Below, piece after piece: positions 22,447 through 31,324 of a stretch of DNA of 64,000 bases. Origin of the DNA: an uncultured Fibrobacter sp. GTDB taxonomy: Bacteria; Fibrobacterota; Fibrobacteria; Fibrobacterales; Fibrobacteraceae. The notes below the pieces were generated by a model. The model saw only the letters and a list, made by a program, of their open reading frames with translations. It was not told the DNA's origin and ran no database searches. The stretch is taken from positions 124,001-188,000 of the forward strand of contig CAKUWY010000002.1 in NCBI GenBank assembly GCA_934699585.1. The letters run 5' to 3'. The first letter of the stretch is position 1. Every line of letters starts with the position of its first letter. The translations under genes were made by a program, and so were the position numbers.

Positions 22447-24741
22447 TTACCGCACTACAATCTTCTTCGGGGCAAATCCCTGGACATGCACCAGGTAGAT
22501 TCCCTTAGGTAACGTGGACAGCTGAACCGTATTGCTTGCGTTCGACAATACGGTGTTCATCACCACACGGCCATGCACATCCATCAAGTGGAACTTGCGC
22601 TGGTCAGGATTGGCGAAGGTTACCTGCAGGGTATTTCCGGACTGCAGAACCGAGAAACCTGCGACGGAGGCAATCTGATAAACGCCGTCGGTTTTCTTGC
22701 CTTCCCTGCTCCTGGAACTAGAAGACTTTTCGTCAATATCCTCAATATCCGTGTCTGAATCTCCAGAAGAACTGGAGACATCCGTGTTCTTTGCAGAACT
22801 GCTGGAAGAATCACCCATCTGGCTGGAGGAGCTGCTGTTACCACCCTGGCTCGAGGAACTTGAGGTCGGGAAGATAACCTTCGTCGGATGTTCGTCGTAG
22901 CGGGTCGCAAGGGCCATCAGGTACCAGGTGGCATGGGGCAGCCACTGTTCTTCCCAGCGCCAGGTCTGCCAGTCAGCATCACTTTCTCCTAAAGAACGAA
23001 GCTGACTTGCAATATCCGATACATTATCCCAAGTAATACCGGAACCATCCATATTCTTGCCGGTAATACCATTGGCAATGCCGCCTTTAAACGTTGTACT
23101 TGAATAGCTCTGATAAACCGGCGGATTCTTAGTGCCAACACCCTTCATCATGCTAACACCATACGGATTCTTTCCAAGAATCCAGTCCAGCTGATCCGCC
23201 GCATACTGGAACGCTTTAGCTGAATCGGCATAATCAAGCATCCTTGAGGCATAGATTGCCGCAGACGCCAAGGAGCCCTGGCGTGCACTTTCGCCCTGAA
23301 ACCAATAACCCGTCTCATTATCGTGGGGAATAAAGAAGTTTGTCTGGATTTTGCCGCCAGTTTTAACTACCTGTTTAGCGTAGCCAAAGGGGTTGTTTTG
23401 GCGGTCCGTCACGCTAATCATCCAATCCAGGTGTTTCTTGATAGCCTCGGCGGCTTTTTTCATCAAGACCTCGCCAGGATTGACACAGTTTGCCTCTGGC
23501 GGGCAGGGTTCATACGCAATGTTGTTCTCCATTTCTATGTAACGAAGCAAAGCCACCACAGGAAGCCCAGCATCGCTGGCATGGTAAAACGGCCTGGTCT
23601 TATCGTTGTCACTCCAGAAATAACCTTCGTCACTCAGGCGGCCAATCAGGTGTTCCGCCCTCTTGCGAGCAGCGGTCATGTATTTGGACAGGCCTGTGGC
23701 AATGGAAAGTTCCGTTGCCGCCATAAGGGCCGTATAGTCGTCGATGATATTTTCCTTTTTGTCATCGCAATAGGCACAATCGCCACCCAAAGTCTGCATG
23801 GTGTCTAGATGATCAAACGCCCATTTTGCAGCATTGATGTACTGCTGTGAAGTATAAGCTCCATCTTTTCCAAGCATAGACACACGGGCCAGGGCCGCAA
23901 TGGCCATACCGCCCCCTTCACGGAAAGCAGTCTGGTAATTGGAGGACATGTTACCGCCACTACCCGTGAAAGCGCAAATATTCCAAGATCCATTACCCCA
24001 CTCATTAAAAACAGTCATGTAGAAATATCCATCAGGATTCAACATACGTATGAGAAAGTCCGCACCCCACAATGCTTCACCAACGGCAAATTCTGCATTG
24101 TCCGTAGCCGTTTCTACCGCCTGTGGGATATGCTCATGTGCATGAGCAAGCGCCCACACGGTCAAGGGAATCTGCTGAGGATTCATGTAGTTGGCATAGG
24201 ATAAATGGGAAAGGTAAGTGCCGTAGTCACCAGAGGCATCCCGCCAGCCTCCATGTACGTCAATGAAAGCACTCCCATTATAAAGCGGGACACTTGTATG
24301 TTCTGTAGCCAGGCTTCGATCATTGTAAAAATAATTGAGCACCAGTCCCAATGTCTTGCCTGCAAGGTTGTTTGGCGCAATGTCGAATTCACCCGAATTC
24401 GTGGGTATAACTTCACCCCAAGGAGCTCCCCCCTCGGTTGTGGAAAGCAAGTAGGTCCCCTCTTCGGTGGATGCGGGCAACTCTATCGTGTAGTATTTGC
24501 CACTGGCAACCCAATTGTCGGGATTGGTGCCAGCATCAAAGTTCCCCCTTCCTACGGAATAGGAGCCTCCTTCGGAAGCTTTCATAAGAAGCCACTCGGC
24601 TCCTTCAAGTTCCTCGCTGCTGTAAACCACAACAGACGCAGGGCCGCCGATATCATAACCGGCATTATTGTAATAGAAGTTGATGGTAGCACCTGCCATG
24701 GATGCCACGCTCAGAAAAAGGGGAAAATAAAGTTTGCGCAT
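22447..24741 (-). CDS. GH9 endoglucanase (cellulase) with T9SS-like tail
   Basis: A 764-residue secreted cellulase. A signal peptide (about 1-18) is followed by a beta-rich N-terminal Ig-like domain (about 20-150) and a GH9 catalytic domain (about 155-630). Catalytic Asp residues are in GGWRDASGDYGTYLSH (Asp168, Asp172), and a likely general-acid Glu is in WRWEEQWLPHATWYL. The classic GH9 signature with His-x-Arg after GKNPYGVSMMKG is altered here to a VYQSYS sequence. A Ser-rich linker and a C-terminal tail (DVHGRVVMNTV ... GIYLVHVQGFAPKKIVVR) complete it. It works with the convergent GH5 enzyme on cellulose. TATATTTA lies 4 nt before the ATG. Confidence 0.88.
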   Translation of the reverse strand: MRKLYFPLFLSVASMAGATINFYYNNAGYDIGGPASVVVYSSEELEGAEWLLMKASEGGSYSVGRGNFDAGTNPDNWVASGKYYTIELPASTEEGTYLLSTTEGGAPWGEVIPTNSGEFDIAPNNLAGKTLGLVLNYFYNDRSLATEHTSVPLYNGSAFIDVHGGWRDASGDYGTYLSHLSYANYMNPQQIPLTVWALAHAHEHIPQAVETATDNAEFAVGEALWGADFLIRMLNPDGYFYMTVFNEWGNGSWNICAFTGSGGNMSSNYQTAFREGGGMAIAALARVSMLGKDGAYTSQQYINAAKWAFDHLDTMQTLGGDCAYCDDKKENIIDDYTALMAATELSIATGLSKYMTAARKRAEHLIGRLSDEGYFWSDNDKTRPFYHASDAGLPVVALLRYIEMENNIAYEPCPPEANCVNPGEVLMKKAAEAIKKHLDWMISVTDRQNNPFGYAKQVVKTGGKIQTNFFIPHDNETGYWFQGESARQGSLASAAIYASRMLDYADSAKAFQYAADQLDWILGKNPYGVSMMKGVGTKNPPVYQSYSSTTFKGGIANGITGKNMDGSGITWDNVSDIASQLRSLGESDADWQTWRWEEQWLPHATWYLMALATRYDEHPTKVIFPTSSSSSQGGNSSSSSQMGDSSSSSAKNTDVSSSSGDSDTDIEDIDEKSSSSRSREGKKTDGVYQIASVAGFSVLQSGNTLQVTFANPDQRKFHLMDVHGRVVMNTVLSNASNTVQLSTLPKGIYLVHVQGFAPKKIVVR

Positions 24742-24745
24742 AACT

Positions 24746-24753
24746 TAAATATA
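24746..24753 (-). promoter_or_regulatory. -7 box of the GH9 cellulase gene
   Basis: TATATTTA on the minus strand, 4 nt before the ATG. Confidence 0.55.
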
Positions 24754-24838
24754 TATACGAAACTCGATTTTTCCTAGAAAAGAATTGTTAAAAAATTGTT
24801 TTTGGCGAGAATTGCGATTTTATACGAAAAAAGCCAAT

Positions 24839-25057
24839 TTATGCCCCGAATTCCTGGTCGTCCAGCGTCAATTCGTGGGCCACGTCGTCCAATTTCTGCT
24901 CGGCGGTTTTGGCCAAGGCCGTACTGTGTCCCCGTAAAGCCGCAAAGGGGGCAAAAATCTTCGCACGGGATTCCATGCTCATGCGGGGGTGCTTCATGAG
25001 AAAGTTCCAGTCGTCCCTCGGGTAGGGCAGGTCTATTATGTCGGAATAGTCATGCAT
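24839..25057 (-). CDS. YolD-like small protein next to a Y-family polymerase
   Basis: A 72-residue cytoplasmic protein. The N-terminal MHDYSDIIDLPYP and the HPRMSMESRAKIFAPFAAL segment are typical of the small YolD-like proteins encoded next to UmuC/DinB-type polymerases in many bacteria. The function is unknown but a role in lesion bypass is assumed from this linkage. It follows the polymerase gene by 77 nt, which hold a heptamer palindrome. A TATCTTAT sequence overlaps its start, too close to serve as its own promoter, so it is probably read from the polymerase transcript. Confidence 0.8.
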   Translation of the reverse strand: MHDYSDIIDLPYPRDDWNFLMKHPRMSMESRAKIFAPFAALRGHSTALAKTAEQKLDDVAHELTLDDQEFGA

Positions 25058-25062
25058 AAGAT

Positions 25063-25133
25063 AGTGTGGGATGTGTGGTGTGGGAAATGTGTGATTTAAA
25101 ATTAGTCATTACACATTTCACATTACACATTTT
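25063..25133. repeat. Heptamer palindrome between the polymerase and YolD-like genes
   Basis: Units AGTGTGG, GATGTGT, GGTGTGG on one arm and ATTACAC, ATTTCAC, ATTACAC on the other. It begins directly at the polymerase stop and reads pyrimidine-rich toward the YolD-like gene. Confidence 0.85.
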
Positions 25134-26522
25134 TCATGCTCGGTGTCCTCCGATTTGTCCGTTCCGCTCTACGGTGGTGGCGCCCTCCTGCAGGTCCATA
25201 CCCTTGACGATGGCGTTCTTGCCGAAGCGTTTCTTGATAAGCAGTTCCGCCTTGAGGCGTTTCTTTTCACGCTCCTGCTTTTGGGCATCGGTAAACAGGT
25301 CGTAGCCCTGGTTGCTTTCATCTACCACGTCAATGGCCACCAGGTTCAGGCGACGTACCGTCAGTTGCGGGTCCACAATCCGGTCGAAAAGCCGCATGAC
25401 CGCTTCTGCAAAGGCGGACTGAGAACTGGAATAATGCCCGAGATTAGCCGTGCCGTGGGCGGGTTTCGGGATTGTGCGTCCGTAAAAATCCTGTACCGTT
25501 TCACCGTGGTAAATTCCCTTGTCCACATTTTCCCGGTCGTAGCCTACCGTAAGCATCATGCCCTTGGCCACCAGGTCGTTTTCTACCAGGCGCATAGATA
25601 CCGTATCCACCATCTCCCGCACCACCAGGCGGGCCTTGTCGAAGGGGTACGGGTCCTGCAACACCTGGCCTTCTCCCATGCTCTGGGACTGGGGTTTTGC
25701 CCTCTTGATGTCTGCGATGGTGCAAGGCTCGTAACCCCAGGCGTGGTCAATCAGGATTTCGGCATTCACGCCGAACATCTTGTACAGGGCGTCAGGTTCC
25801 TTGACGCTTACACGGGCGATATCTCCCATGGTGTGGATTCCCCGACCCCGATTCAGGTGGCACTTTTCTAGTCTGGCAGCGATGCCACGGCCCACCTGCC
25901 AAAAGTTGGTAATGGGCTTGTGGGCCCACAGTTGCCTGCGGTAACTCATCTCGTCCAGTTCCGCAATGCGCACGCCGTCGTTATCCGCCTCCACATGCTT
26001 TGCCATGATGTCCATGGCAATCTTGCACAGGTATAGGTTCGTGCCGATGCCGCCTGTGGCCGTAATTCCCGTCGTAGCGAACACGTCCTGAATAATGGTC
26101 TTCACCAGTTCCCGAGCCGTCTTCTTGTACAGTTTCAGATACTTCGTCAAGTCCAAGAAACATTCGTCGATGGAATAGGCGTGAATATCTTCGGCGCTCA
26201 CATACTTGAGGTAAACGTTATAGACCTTGGTGGAATACTCCACGTACCTTGCCATCTGGGGCTTTGCTATCAGGAACTCCACCTTCTCGCCGGTGCGTCG
26301 TTCCACCTCGCGAACCTTCTGGTTCACTTCGAAAAGCCGGGCCCGTCCGGGAATGCCGTAGGCCTTCAACGCTGGAGTCACCGCAAGGCAGATGGTCTTT
26401 TCGGTACGGCTCTCGTCGGCCACCACCAGCTTTGCCTTTAAGGGGTCAAGTCCCCGGAGGATACATTCCACCGAGGCAAAGAATGACTTTAAATCTATGG
26501 CGGCGAAGGTACGGGAGGGCAT
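25134..26522 (-). CDS. Y-family DNA polymerase (DinB/UmuC-type)
   Basis: A 462-residue translesion polymerase. Catalytic acidic residues are visible: Asp10 in AIDLKSFFASVEC and Asp119-Glu120 in YSIDECFLD. Little-finger and helix-hairpin-helix parts follow (GIGTNLYLCKIAMD, WQVGRGIAARL). The N-terminal DLKSFFASVE and pairing with a YolD-like protein resemble the UmuC/UvrX-type branch more than standard DinB. It starts 4 nt after the stop of the S41 protease gene, so the two are probably co-transcribed, an odd pairing. Confidence 0.9.
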   Translation of the reverse strand: MPSRTFAAIDLKSFFASVECILRGLDPLKAKLVVADESRTEKTICLAVTPALKAYGIPGRARLFEVNQKVREVERRTGEKVEFLIAKPQMARYVEYSTKVYNVYLKYVSAEDIHAYSIDECFLDLTKYLKLYKKTARELVKTIIQDVFATTGITATGGIGTNLYLCKIAMDIMAKHVEADNDGVRIAELDEMSYRRQLWAHKPITNFWQVGRGIAARLEKCHLNRGRGIHTMGDIARVSVKEPDALYKMFGVNAEILIDHAWGYEPCTIADIKRAKPQSQSMGEGQVLQDPYPFDKARLVVREMVDTVSMRLVENDLVAKGMMLTVGYDRENVDKGIYHGETVQDFYGRTIPKPAHGTANLGHYSSSQSAFAEAVMRLFDRIVDPQLTVRRLNLVAIDVVDESNQGYDLFTDAQKQEREKKRLKAELLIKKRFGKNAIVKGMDLQEGATTVERNGQIGGHRA

Positions 26523-26526
26523 GGAA

Positions 26527-27966
26527 TCAGCGGATAATCTTGTAGCGCATCTTCATGGCCTTCAGCGGGGACCTTCCCTTTGTCTGGACGGCTGGTTTTG
26601 CGAAGTGACCGAGCCTTTCGGTACCATATCCGGCAGTGCGCCTATAGGTCGCCGAACTGGCCAGTTCAACAGCCTTTTCCATTTGTGCCTTTCTGGTTTT
26701 TATTTCAAAATCAGGAACTATTCCTAAGTCATGGTATAGTTTCCAGTCTTTGTCGTAAGAATACATTGCCGTAATGATTGCCAATCCGTCAGGCAAGGCA
26801 ATGGGGATATCCTCGTCTTCCTCCCCCTTCGCTATCCCTAACTGCGCAATCTGCTTTCCGTAAGTCAAGGCACCTACCACAGGGGACTTCTTGTTGGAGG
26901 CAATAGCCGAAAGCATCAATTCTGCACAACTGGCCGACATCTCATTCGCAAGCATAACAACATAGCGGTCCCTTGCGCTTCCATCCTGGCCCGCGACAAC
27001 AATCACAGTATCCAATTTCTGGATGTACTTCTGCCTGCCATCGGCCAAAACAGAATCCGCATCGGCAATGATATCTATAACAATGGTATCCCCTTTAGAA
27101 AGAAATTGCTCTGCGGCGGCAATACAATGATCGGTATCCCCGCCACCATTATTGCGCAAATCTATAATGGTGGCTTTTGAACCAGCAGTCTTTTTCAGGG
27201 CTTCGGCAAATTCCCCATAAGTACCCGAGTCGTCCAAGGTCTTACTGTCAAATTCCGTTATCCTGATAACCGGTATGGAATCGCCCATACCATCTTGCTC
27301 GTAATGAAGGTACACCGTAGGTAGCCGGCCTATTTCCTCGACGGCAACTTTAACCTTTACAGGATATAACTGATTCTGAAGCGGACGTGCAATGTCCAGC
27401 ATGATTGTATCTTGACCGGAATATTCCTCATAGGCCATCATTAAGTCGTCCATGGAATAAAGGTCGCCTTCCTGGATTCCGAGGTTCCTGGCCCCCTCAT
27501 CCGCCGATGTCACAACAAACAGTTCCACGTCAAATTCGTCATAGGGGGCAGATTCAATCCCCACAATCCTTAAGCCTTTTTCAGATTCGACAAGGGATGC
27601 TAGTATCGTTGCGGCCATTGTCGGGTCATAGTAACGCGTGTAGGGGTCAGTCATCTGGTTGTACATATAGCACACATCATAATATCCCTTGGTGCAGCTC
27701 TTTTCTCCGAAAGCATTTTTGCTATCCAAAGCGGAACCCTTGCCAACGTAGGCGTCGACACTGCCCTCTATCTCGTTACGGGCGTGTCCATAGATATAAA
27801 AAAGGTCCAGCAGGGTGTAATTGGCGGACAATTCTTTCGAAGGGACTAGCCTTTCCGGGGCTTCCTCCTCTGTCCCCGTACCGGAAGGAGACTTGTGCGT
27901 ACACGCGGACAACAACAATGTCGAGCACGCCAGTGCACCGACGAGAAGGAAACGCATTGTTTTCAT
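26527..27966 (-). CDS. S41 (C-terminal processing-like) protease lipoprotein
   Basis: A 479-residue exported serine protease. The signal peptide ends with the lipobox LLSAC, anchoring it in the envelope. A PDZ-like part (about 150-220) precedes the S41 domain, with IIDLRNNGGGDTD and the catalytic Ser in ANEMSASCAELML, followed by the Lys of TYGKQIAQ. Such enzymes degrade or trim envelope proteins. GGAGG sits 6 nt before the ATG. Only 10 nt separate it from the preceding gene, so it belongs to the minus-strand run 29496-24839. Confidence 0.88.
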   Translation of the reverse strand: MKTMRFLLVGALACSTLLLSACTHKSPSGTGTEEEAPERLVPSKELSANYTLLDLFYIYGHARNEIEGSVDAYVGKGSALDSKNAFGEKSCTKGYYDVCYMYNQMTDPYTRYYDPTMAATILASLVESEKGLRIVGIESAPYDEFDVELFVVTSADEGARNLGIQEGDLYSMDDLMMAYEEYSGQDTIMLDIARPLQNQLYPVKVKVAVEEIGRLPTVYLHYEQDGMGDSIPVIRITEFDSKTLDDSGTYGEFAEALKKTAGSKATIIDLRNNGGGDTDHCIAAAEQFLSKGDTIVIDIIADADSVLADGRQKYIQKLDTVIVVAGQDGSARDRYVVMLANEMSASCAELMLSAIASNKKSPVVGALTYGKQIAQLGIAKGEEDEDIPIALPDGLAIITAMYSYDKDWKLYHDLGIVPDFEIKTRKAQMEKAVELASSATYRRTAGYGTERLGHFAKPAVQTKGRSPLKAMKMRYKIIR

Positions 27967-27976
27967 ATTAACCTCC

Positions 27977-28759
27977 TTACCAATCCTTCACGGGTCTGGC
28001 CTGGCCGCGGATAGGCTTCCAGGGTTTGCGTTCGCCGTTCTGTTCGTCAAAATCTTTCAGGAGCTGTGCCGCTTCTTCGGGGCTCATCTCGCCCATCTGC
28101 ACGGGCTGTTCTTCAGGTTCTGCGCCATCGTTAGAGGAATCGCCCTGGCTGTCGCTGGAGCCTTCTTCGGGCTGTTCGGGCTGGGGCTGTTCACCGGCTC
28201 CGCCATTACTGTCGGAACTATTGCTTTCAGAGCTGCCGACCTCCTGGCTGCTGCTGGACTGACCACCGTTTTGGTCTTGATTTTGATCTTGATTCTGGTC
28301 TTCGCCACTAGAAGAACTTTGACCGTCGCCGTTCTGGTCCTGGTTTTGCTGGTCCTGCTGGTTTTGATCCTGATTCTGGTCCTGGTTGTTATCCTGGTTC
28401 TTGTCGTTCTTCTTGTTTTCGTTTTTCTGCTCGTCCTTGGCCTCGTGAATACGGTCCAGGAGCATCTGCAGTTTCTGATCGTTGGGGTAGTATTGCAGGC
28501 CTTCGTTACAGGTGATTTCTGCAGAGGGCAAGCGGTTCTCAATATACTGGAATGCCGCATCGCTGTAGTAGGCCGATGCCGACTTGGGGGCGGCAAAGGC
28601 GGCGACAGATAAGAACATAACGGCAAAAAAAACAAATAAACGGACGTTCAAAACAGAGGGGAGATCCCCGCCTTCGCGGGGATGACACGAAAAAATGCGG
28701 GGACAGCAATCCTGTTTATGGCCTATCAACCTAATCACCGACCACAGACTTCTCTTCAT
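27977..28759 (-). CDS. Exported Gln/Asn/Asp-rich low-complexity protein
   Basis: A protein of 260 residues if started at 28759, where GGAGGT and a TGATG overlap with the preceding stop support initiation. About 36 residues then precede the hydrophobic signal segment (LNVRLFVFFAVMFLSVAAFAAP), and this prefix includes a translated hairpin repeat (28664-28686, giving HPREGGDLPS). A TTG at 28651 would give a normal signal peptide directly. The mature part has a short helical, TPR-like region (about 65-115), then a long NQDQNQDQ-type tract and a Ser/Gly/Pro-rich tail. The function is unknown; its neighbour has a similar tract, suggesting a joint envelope role. Confidence 0.7.
   Translation of the reverse strand: MKRSLWSVIRLIGHKQDCCPRIFSCHPREGGDLPSVLNVRLFVFFAVMFLSVAAFAAPKSASAYYSDAAFQYIENRLPSAEITCNEGLQYYPNDQKLQMLLDRIHEAKDEQKNENKKNDKNQDNNQDQNQDQNQQDQQNQDQNGDGQSSSSGEDQNQDQNQDQNGGQSSSSQEVGSSESNSSDSNGGAGEQPQPEQPEEGSSDSQGDSSNDGAEPEEQPVQMGEMSPEEAAQLLKDFDEQNGERKPWKPIRGQARPVKDW
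28664..28686. repeat. ATGAC-tailed hairpin inside a coding region
   Basis: ATCCCCGC-CTTC-GCGGGGAT followed by GAC. It lies within the 5' part of the gene at 27977-28759, between the preferred start and the signal-peptide codons. Confidence 0.8.
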
Positions 28760-29496
28760 CAGATTACCTCCAGGTCGTTGTCGGTGTTGCTGGCGTCAAT
28801 CTTTGCCTTGGGCTTTCGGCCTGCCTTGATTTCGATAATGTCATCGATGCGCTGCACATGCCCACTGAGCTGACCAGCTGTTTCGTCTTCGGCAATCAGG
28901 TTTTCCAGCATTTCCTTTGCTTCAGCATACTTGCCGTCCTTGCAAAGTTGCAATGCACGGGCCAGAACTTCCTTCGCCTTTTCGCTCAGGGGCGGCTGTT
29001 TCTGGTCGTTGTTTTGGTCCTGATTCTGCTCCTGGTTCTGCTTTTGCTTGTCCAGTTCCTCTTTCAGTTTACGCTGCACGATTTCTACGTTCTTCTTGGC
29101 GTTTTCAAAACCGTTGTCCAAGTCGATTGCCTTTTTCAGGTAGGCAACCGATTCACGCCACGCGGCAATGCGTTCGCTACCTTCAGCAGCCTTCTCGCCC
29201 ATGCGGAAATGCGTATTGGCCAGGTTGTAGGCCGCCTTGGCAGCCATTTTCTTGTCGGGCATGCGCACGGCGCTCTCCAATTCCTTCTTGGCCTCGTCGT
29301 AATTGCCCAACTTGTACTGGCAGGTGCCGATATTGTAAAACAACAACGGGTTTGCAGGCTCCGCTTCACGAGCCTTCATATACTTCTCCAATGCACCGGC
29401 ATAATCGCCGTTCTTGAAAAGTTTATTGCCGTCGTTTATGGGCCGCGCCAAAAGCGACACCGACAGCACGCACAACATGACAAAAAACAATCGCAT
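28759..29496 (-). CDS. TPR protein (BatC/BatE-like)
   Basis: A 245-residue exported protein. The signal peptide (about 1-17, ending LLA) is followed by tetratricopeptide repeats (NDGNKLFKNGDYAGALEKY, LLFYNIGTCQYKLGNYDEAKKEL, AAYNLANTHFRMG), a Lys/Gln-rich helix with an NQEQNQDQN tract, and a further TPR-like helix pair. The pattern resembles BatC-type TPR proteins, but no other bat genes or VWA proteins are nearby. The start is taken at the ATG 29496. A TATATTAC box lies 24 nt upstream. It is the first gene of a five-gene minus-strand run. Confidence 0.75.
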   Translation of the reverse strand: MRLFFVMLCVLSVSLLARPINDGNKLFKNGDYAGALEKYMKAREAEPANPLLFYNIGTCQYKLGNYDEAKKELESAVRMPDKKMAAKAAYNLANTHFRMGEKAAEGSERIAAWRESVAYLKKAIDLDNGFENAKKNVEIVQRKLKEELDKQKQNQEQNQDQNNDQKQPPLSEKAKEVLARALQLCKDGKYAEAKEMLENLIAEDETAGQLSGHVQRIDDIIEIKAGRKPKAKIDASNTDNDLEVI

Positions 29497-29520
29497 TTTC
29501 AAACCTTCATCTTTGCAATG

Positions 29521-29528
29521 GTAATATA
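29521..29528 (-). promoter_or_regulatory. -7 box of the TPR gene run
   Basis: TATATTAC on the minus strand, 24 nt before the ATG at 29496. Confidence 0.45.
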
Positions 29529-29553
29529 CAAAAATGAGAAATTTATGACCAAT

Positions 29554-31311
29554 TTATAGCAAAAGCATTAGAGCTGCCGAGCAACCGCTAAAAATCAATG
29601 CAAGGAATACGCCTGCCACTCGACGACGCGCAGAGCCGTTCTCGGCAAAAATTCCTTCAACCGACAAACAAATGCAGGGAATCAATACCGGAAGTATAAA
29701 ACGGAAATCATTACTGCACGAATAAGGGTATTTCAACCGTAATGCAGCCACGGCCGCAACAAACATCACTACCTGAGCCAAGCAAAGAATAGTCCTGGCA
29801 TTCCATCTTATTCGCCAGAGCCCCACCAGGGCAAACCCTACAAGGCCTAACAGCGAAATACTGATAATGGACGCCAGCCAGTTCCCAGCCGTCGTTTTCA
29901 GCAATTGGAATTCCCCGAAAAGGGATGTCTTTGCCAAGTAGTTCAAGAAATACTGCCTGCCCATTTTGTCGTCCCAGGCGCTAGTATAGGGGTACGTCAA
30001 GAAGTTTTCCAAATCAAAATAAAGCATATTTCCCGGCTGTGCTCCCACGATTAGGGCACCGTTCAAATTCTTGGAGTTCCCCACAATATCGGGATTGAAC
30101 AACACAAGGCCGCCTACAGTGCCGCAAAGGGCCAAAAACAGCACAAGACCAATATACTCCGTTTTTTTCTTACGTTCAAAAGACAGCAATCTGCCAGGAA
30201 CAAAATAAACAAGGAACATCAATCCGAGTGTAGCGATGGTGATGATTCCCGTAGATTTCGCCCAATAGGCCATTGCCGCAAGAGCCACTGATAAAATCAC
30301 ATAGGCGCCATTCTTTGTAACCATATACCGCAGAATGGCCCAGAAACAAATCACATGCGCCATGCAAAACATGGCTTCGTTGGTAACCCTCGGGGACATC
30401 ATGACAAGGGACGGCCAGAACGTCCAAAGTAGAGCGGCAAGCCAAAATCCCCCACCAGTCAAAAGCATGCGCAGGCAATATAGCCCGAAAATCAATGCCA
30501 AAGCCGACATAATAAAACTGTACCATTGGAGAGCTCTGGGCTTGGAATAATCGAACAGGAAGGAGGCTTCCCAGAAGGGTATTGCCGACAGGTAATAAAG
30601 GGGAGGGTGGTAGCAAGTCCAACATTCCTTATTGTCTGGAATGCGGTGCTCATCTGCCACAATTCCCACATATTCAATATGGCCATCTACATCGTAGGCT
30701 CGCTGGCTGTAACTGGTATTCTGGAAATAAACCCCTCTCAAAGCCAGTCCCAACAAGAAAATCAACAGGATTCCCTTATGTAGCCGGAAGCGGGAACCGA
30801 TCAAGAAAACAAGTAACCCGAAAAGAAGCGCGGCGACAATAGAAAGAGCCCGAGAACCGAAAGAGCCGGCCTTCATCAGGGCGGACAAACCTGCCGCTCC
30901 CCCATTGTTCCGGATCTTTAAATCAAAACTGTATTCTTTTGCCGGCCCTACATTTTTTTCAAAATCATCCCTTGTCAAGTTAAATCCGGCAGCCCAGTCA
31001 CAGTAGCCAGGAAACTGCTTTGGATCTACGGACTTGCCGTTTATAGACATGCTCAAGACGCAGTCGTCAGGAACCAATTTAAGGCCCAATCCATCGTACC
31101 ATCCCGTATTCAAATCAAAACGGACAGAAAAAATTTCTCCTTTCCCCATGCCCATTATAATCGGGAGCACGACCTCTTTCTCTTTGCCCAGCCTTGTCAG
31201 AGAAACATTTTTTATGACGGGCGCAGAAACCTTCAGCACCACTAGCACCACTACAAGTAAAAGCGCAATATATAATTCCGGCTGCCTAAAAATTTTCAGG
31301 ATTCTTTTCAT
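29554..31311 (-). CDS. PMT/ArnT-like membrane glycosyltransferase
   Basis: A 585-residue protein with an N-terminal membrane anchor, an extracytoplasmic beta domain (about 35-150), then ten or more transmembrane segments. The luminal motif YDVDGHIEYV with DE and HPPLYYLSA downstream fits GT-C glycosyltransferases, which use polyprenyl-linked sugars. It probably adds a sugar to a surface glycan or lipid. It follows the FAD oxidoreductase and GtrA genes closely (13 nt), forming a polysaccharide-modification cluster. Substrate unknown. Confidence 0.75.
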   Translation of the reverse strand: MKRILKIFRQPELYIALLLVVVLVVLKVSAPVIKNVSLTRLGKEKEVVLPIIMGMGKGEIFSVRFDLNTGWYDGLGLKLVPDDCVLSMSINGKSVDPKQFPGYCDWAAGFNLTRDDFEKNVGPAKEYSFDLKIRNNGGAAGLSALMKAGSFGSRALSIVAALLFGLLVFLIGSRFRLHKGILLIFLLGLALRGVYFQNTSYSQRAYDVDGHIEYVGIVADEHRIPDNKECWTCYHPPLYYLSAIPFWEASFLFDYSKPRALQWYSFIMSALALIFGLYCLRMLLTGGGFWLAALLWTFWPSLVMMSPRVTNEAMFCMAHVICFWAILRYMVTKNGAYVILSVALAAMAYWAKSTGIITIATLGLMFLVYFVPGRLLSFERKKKTEYIGLVLFLALCGTVGGLVLFNPDIVGNSKNLNGALIVGAQPGNMLYFDLENFLTYPYTSAWDDKMGRQYFLNYLAKTSLFGEFQLLKTTAGNWLASIISISLLGLVGFALVGLWRIRWNARTILCLAQVVMFVAAVAALRLKYPYSCSNDFRFILPVLIPCICLSVEGIFAENGSARRRVAGVFLALIFSGCSAALMLLL

Positions 31312-31324
31312 TAAAATTACCAGA

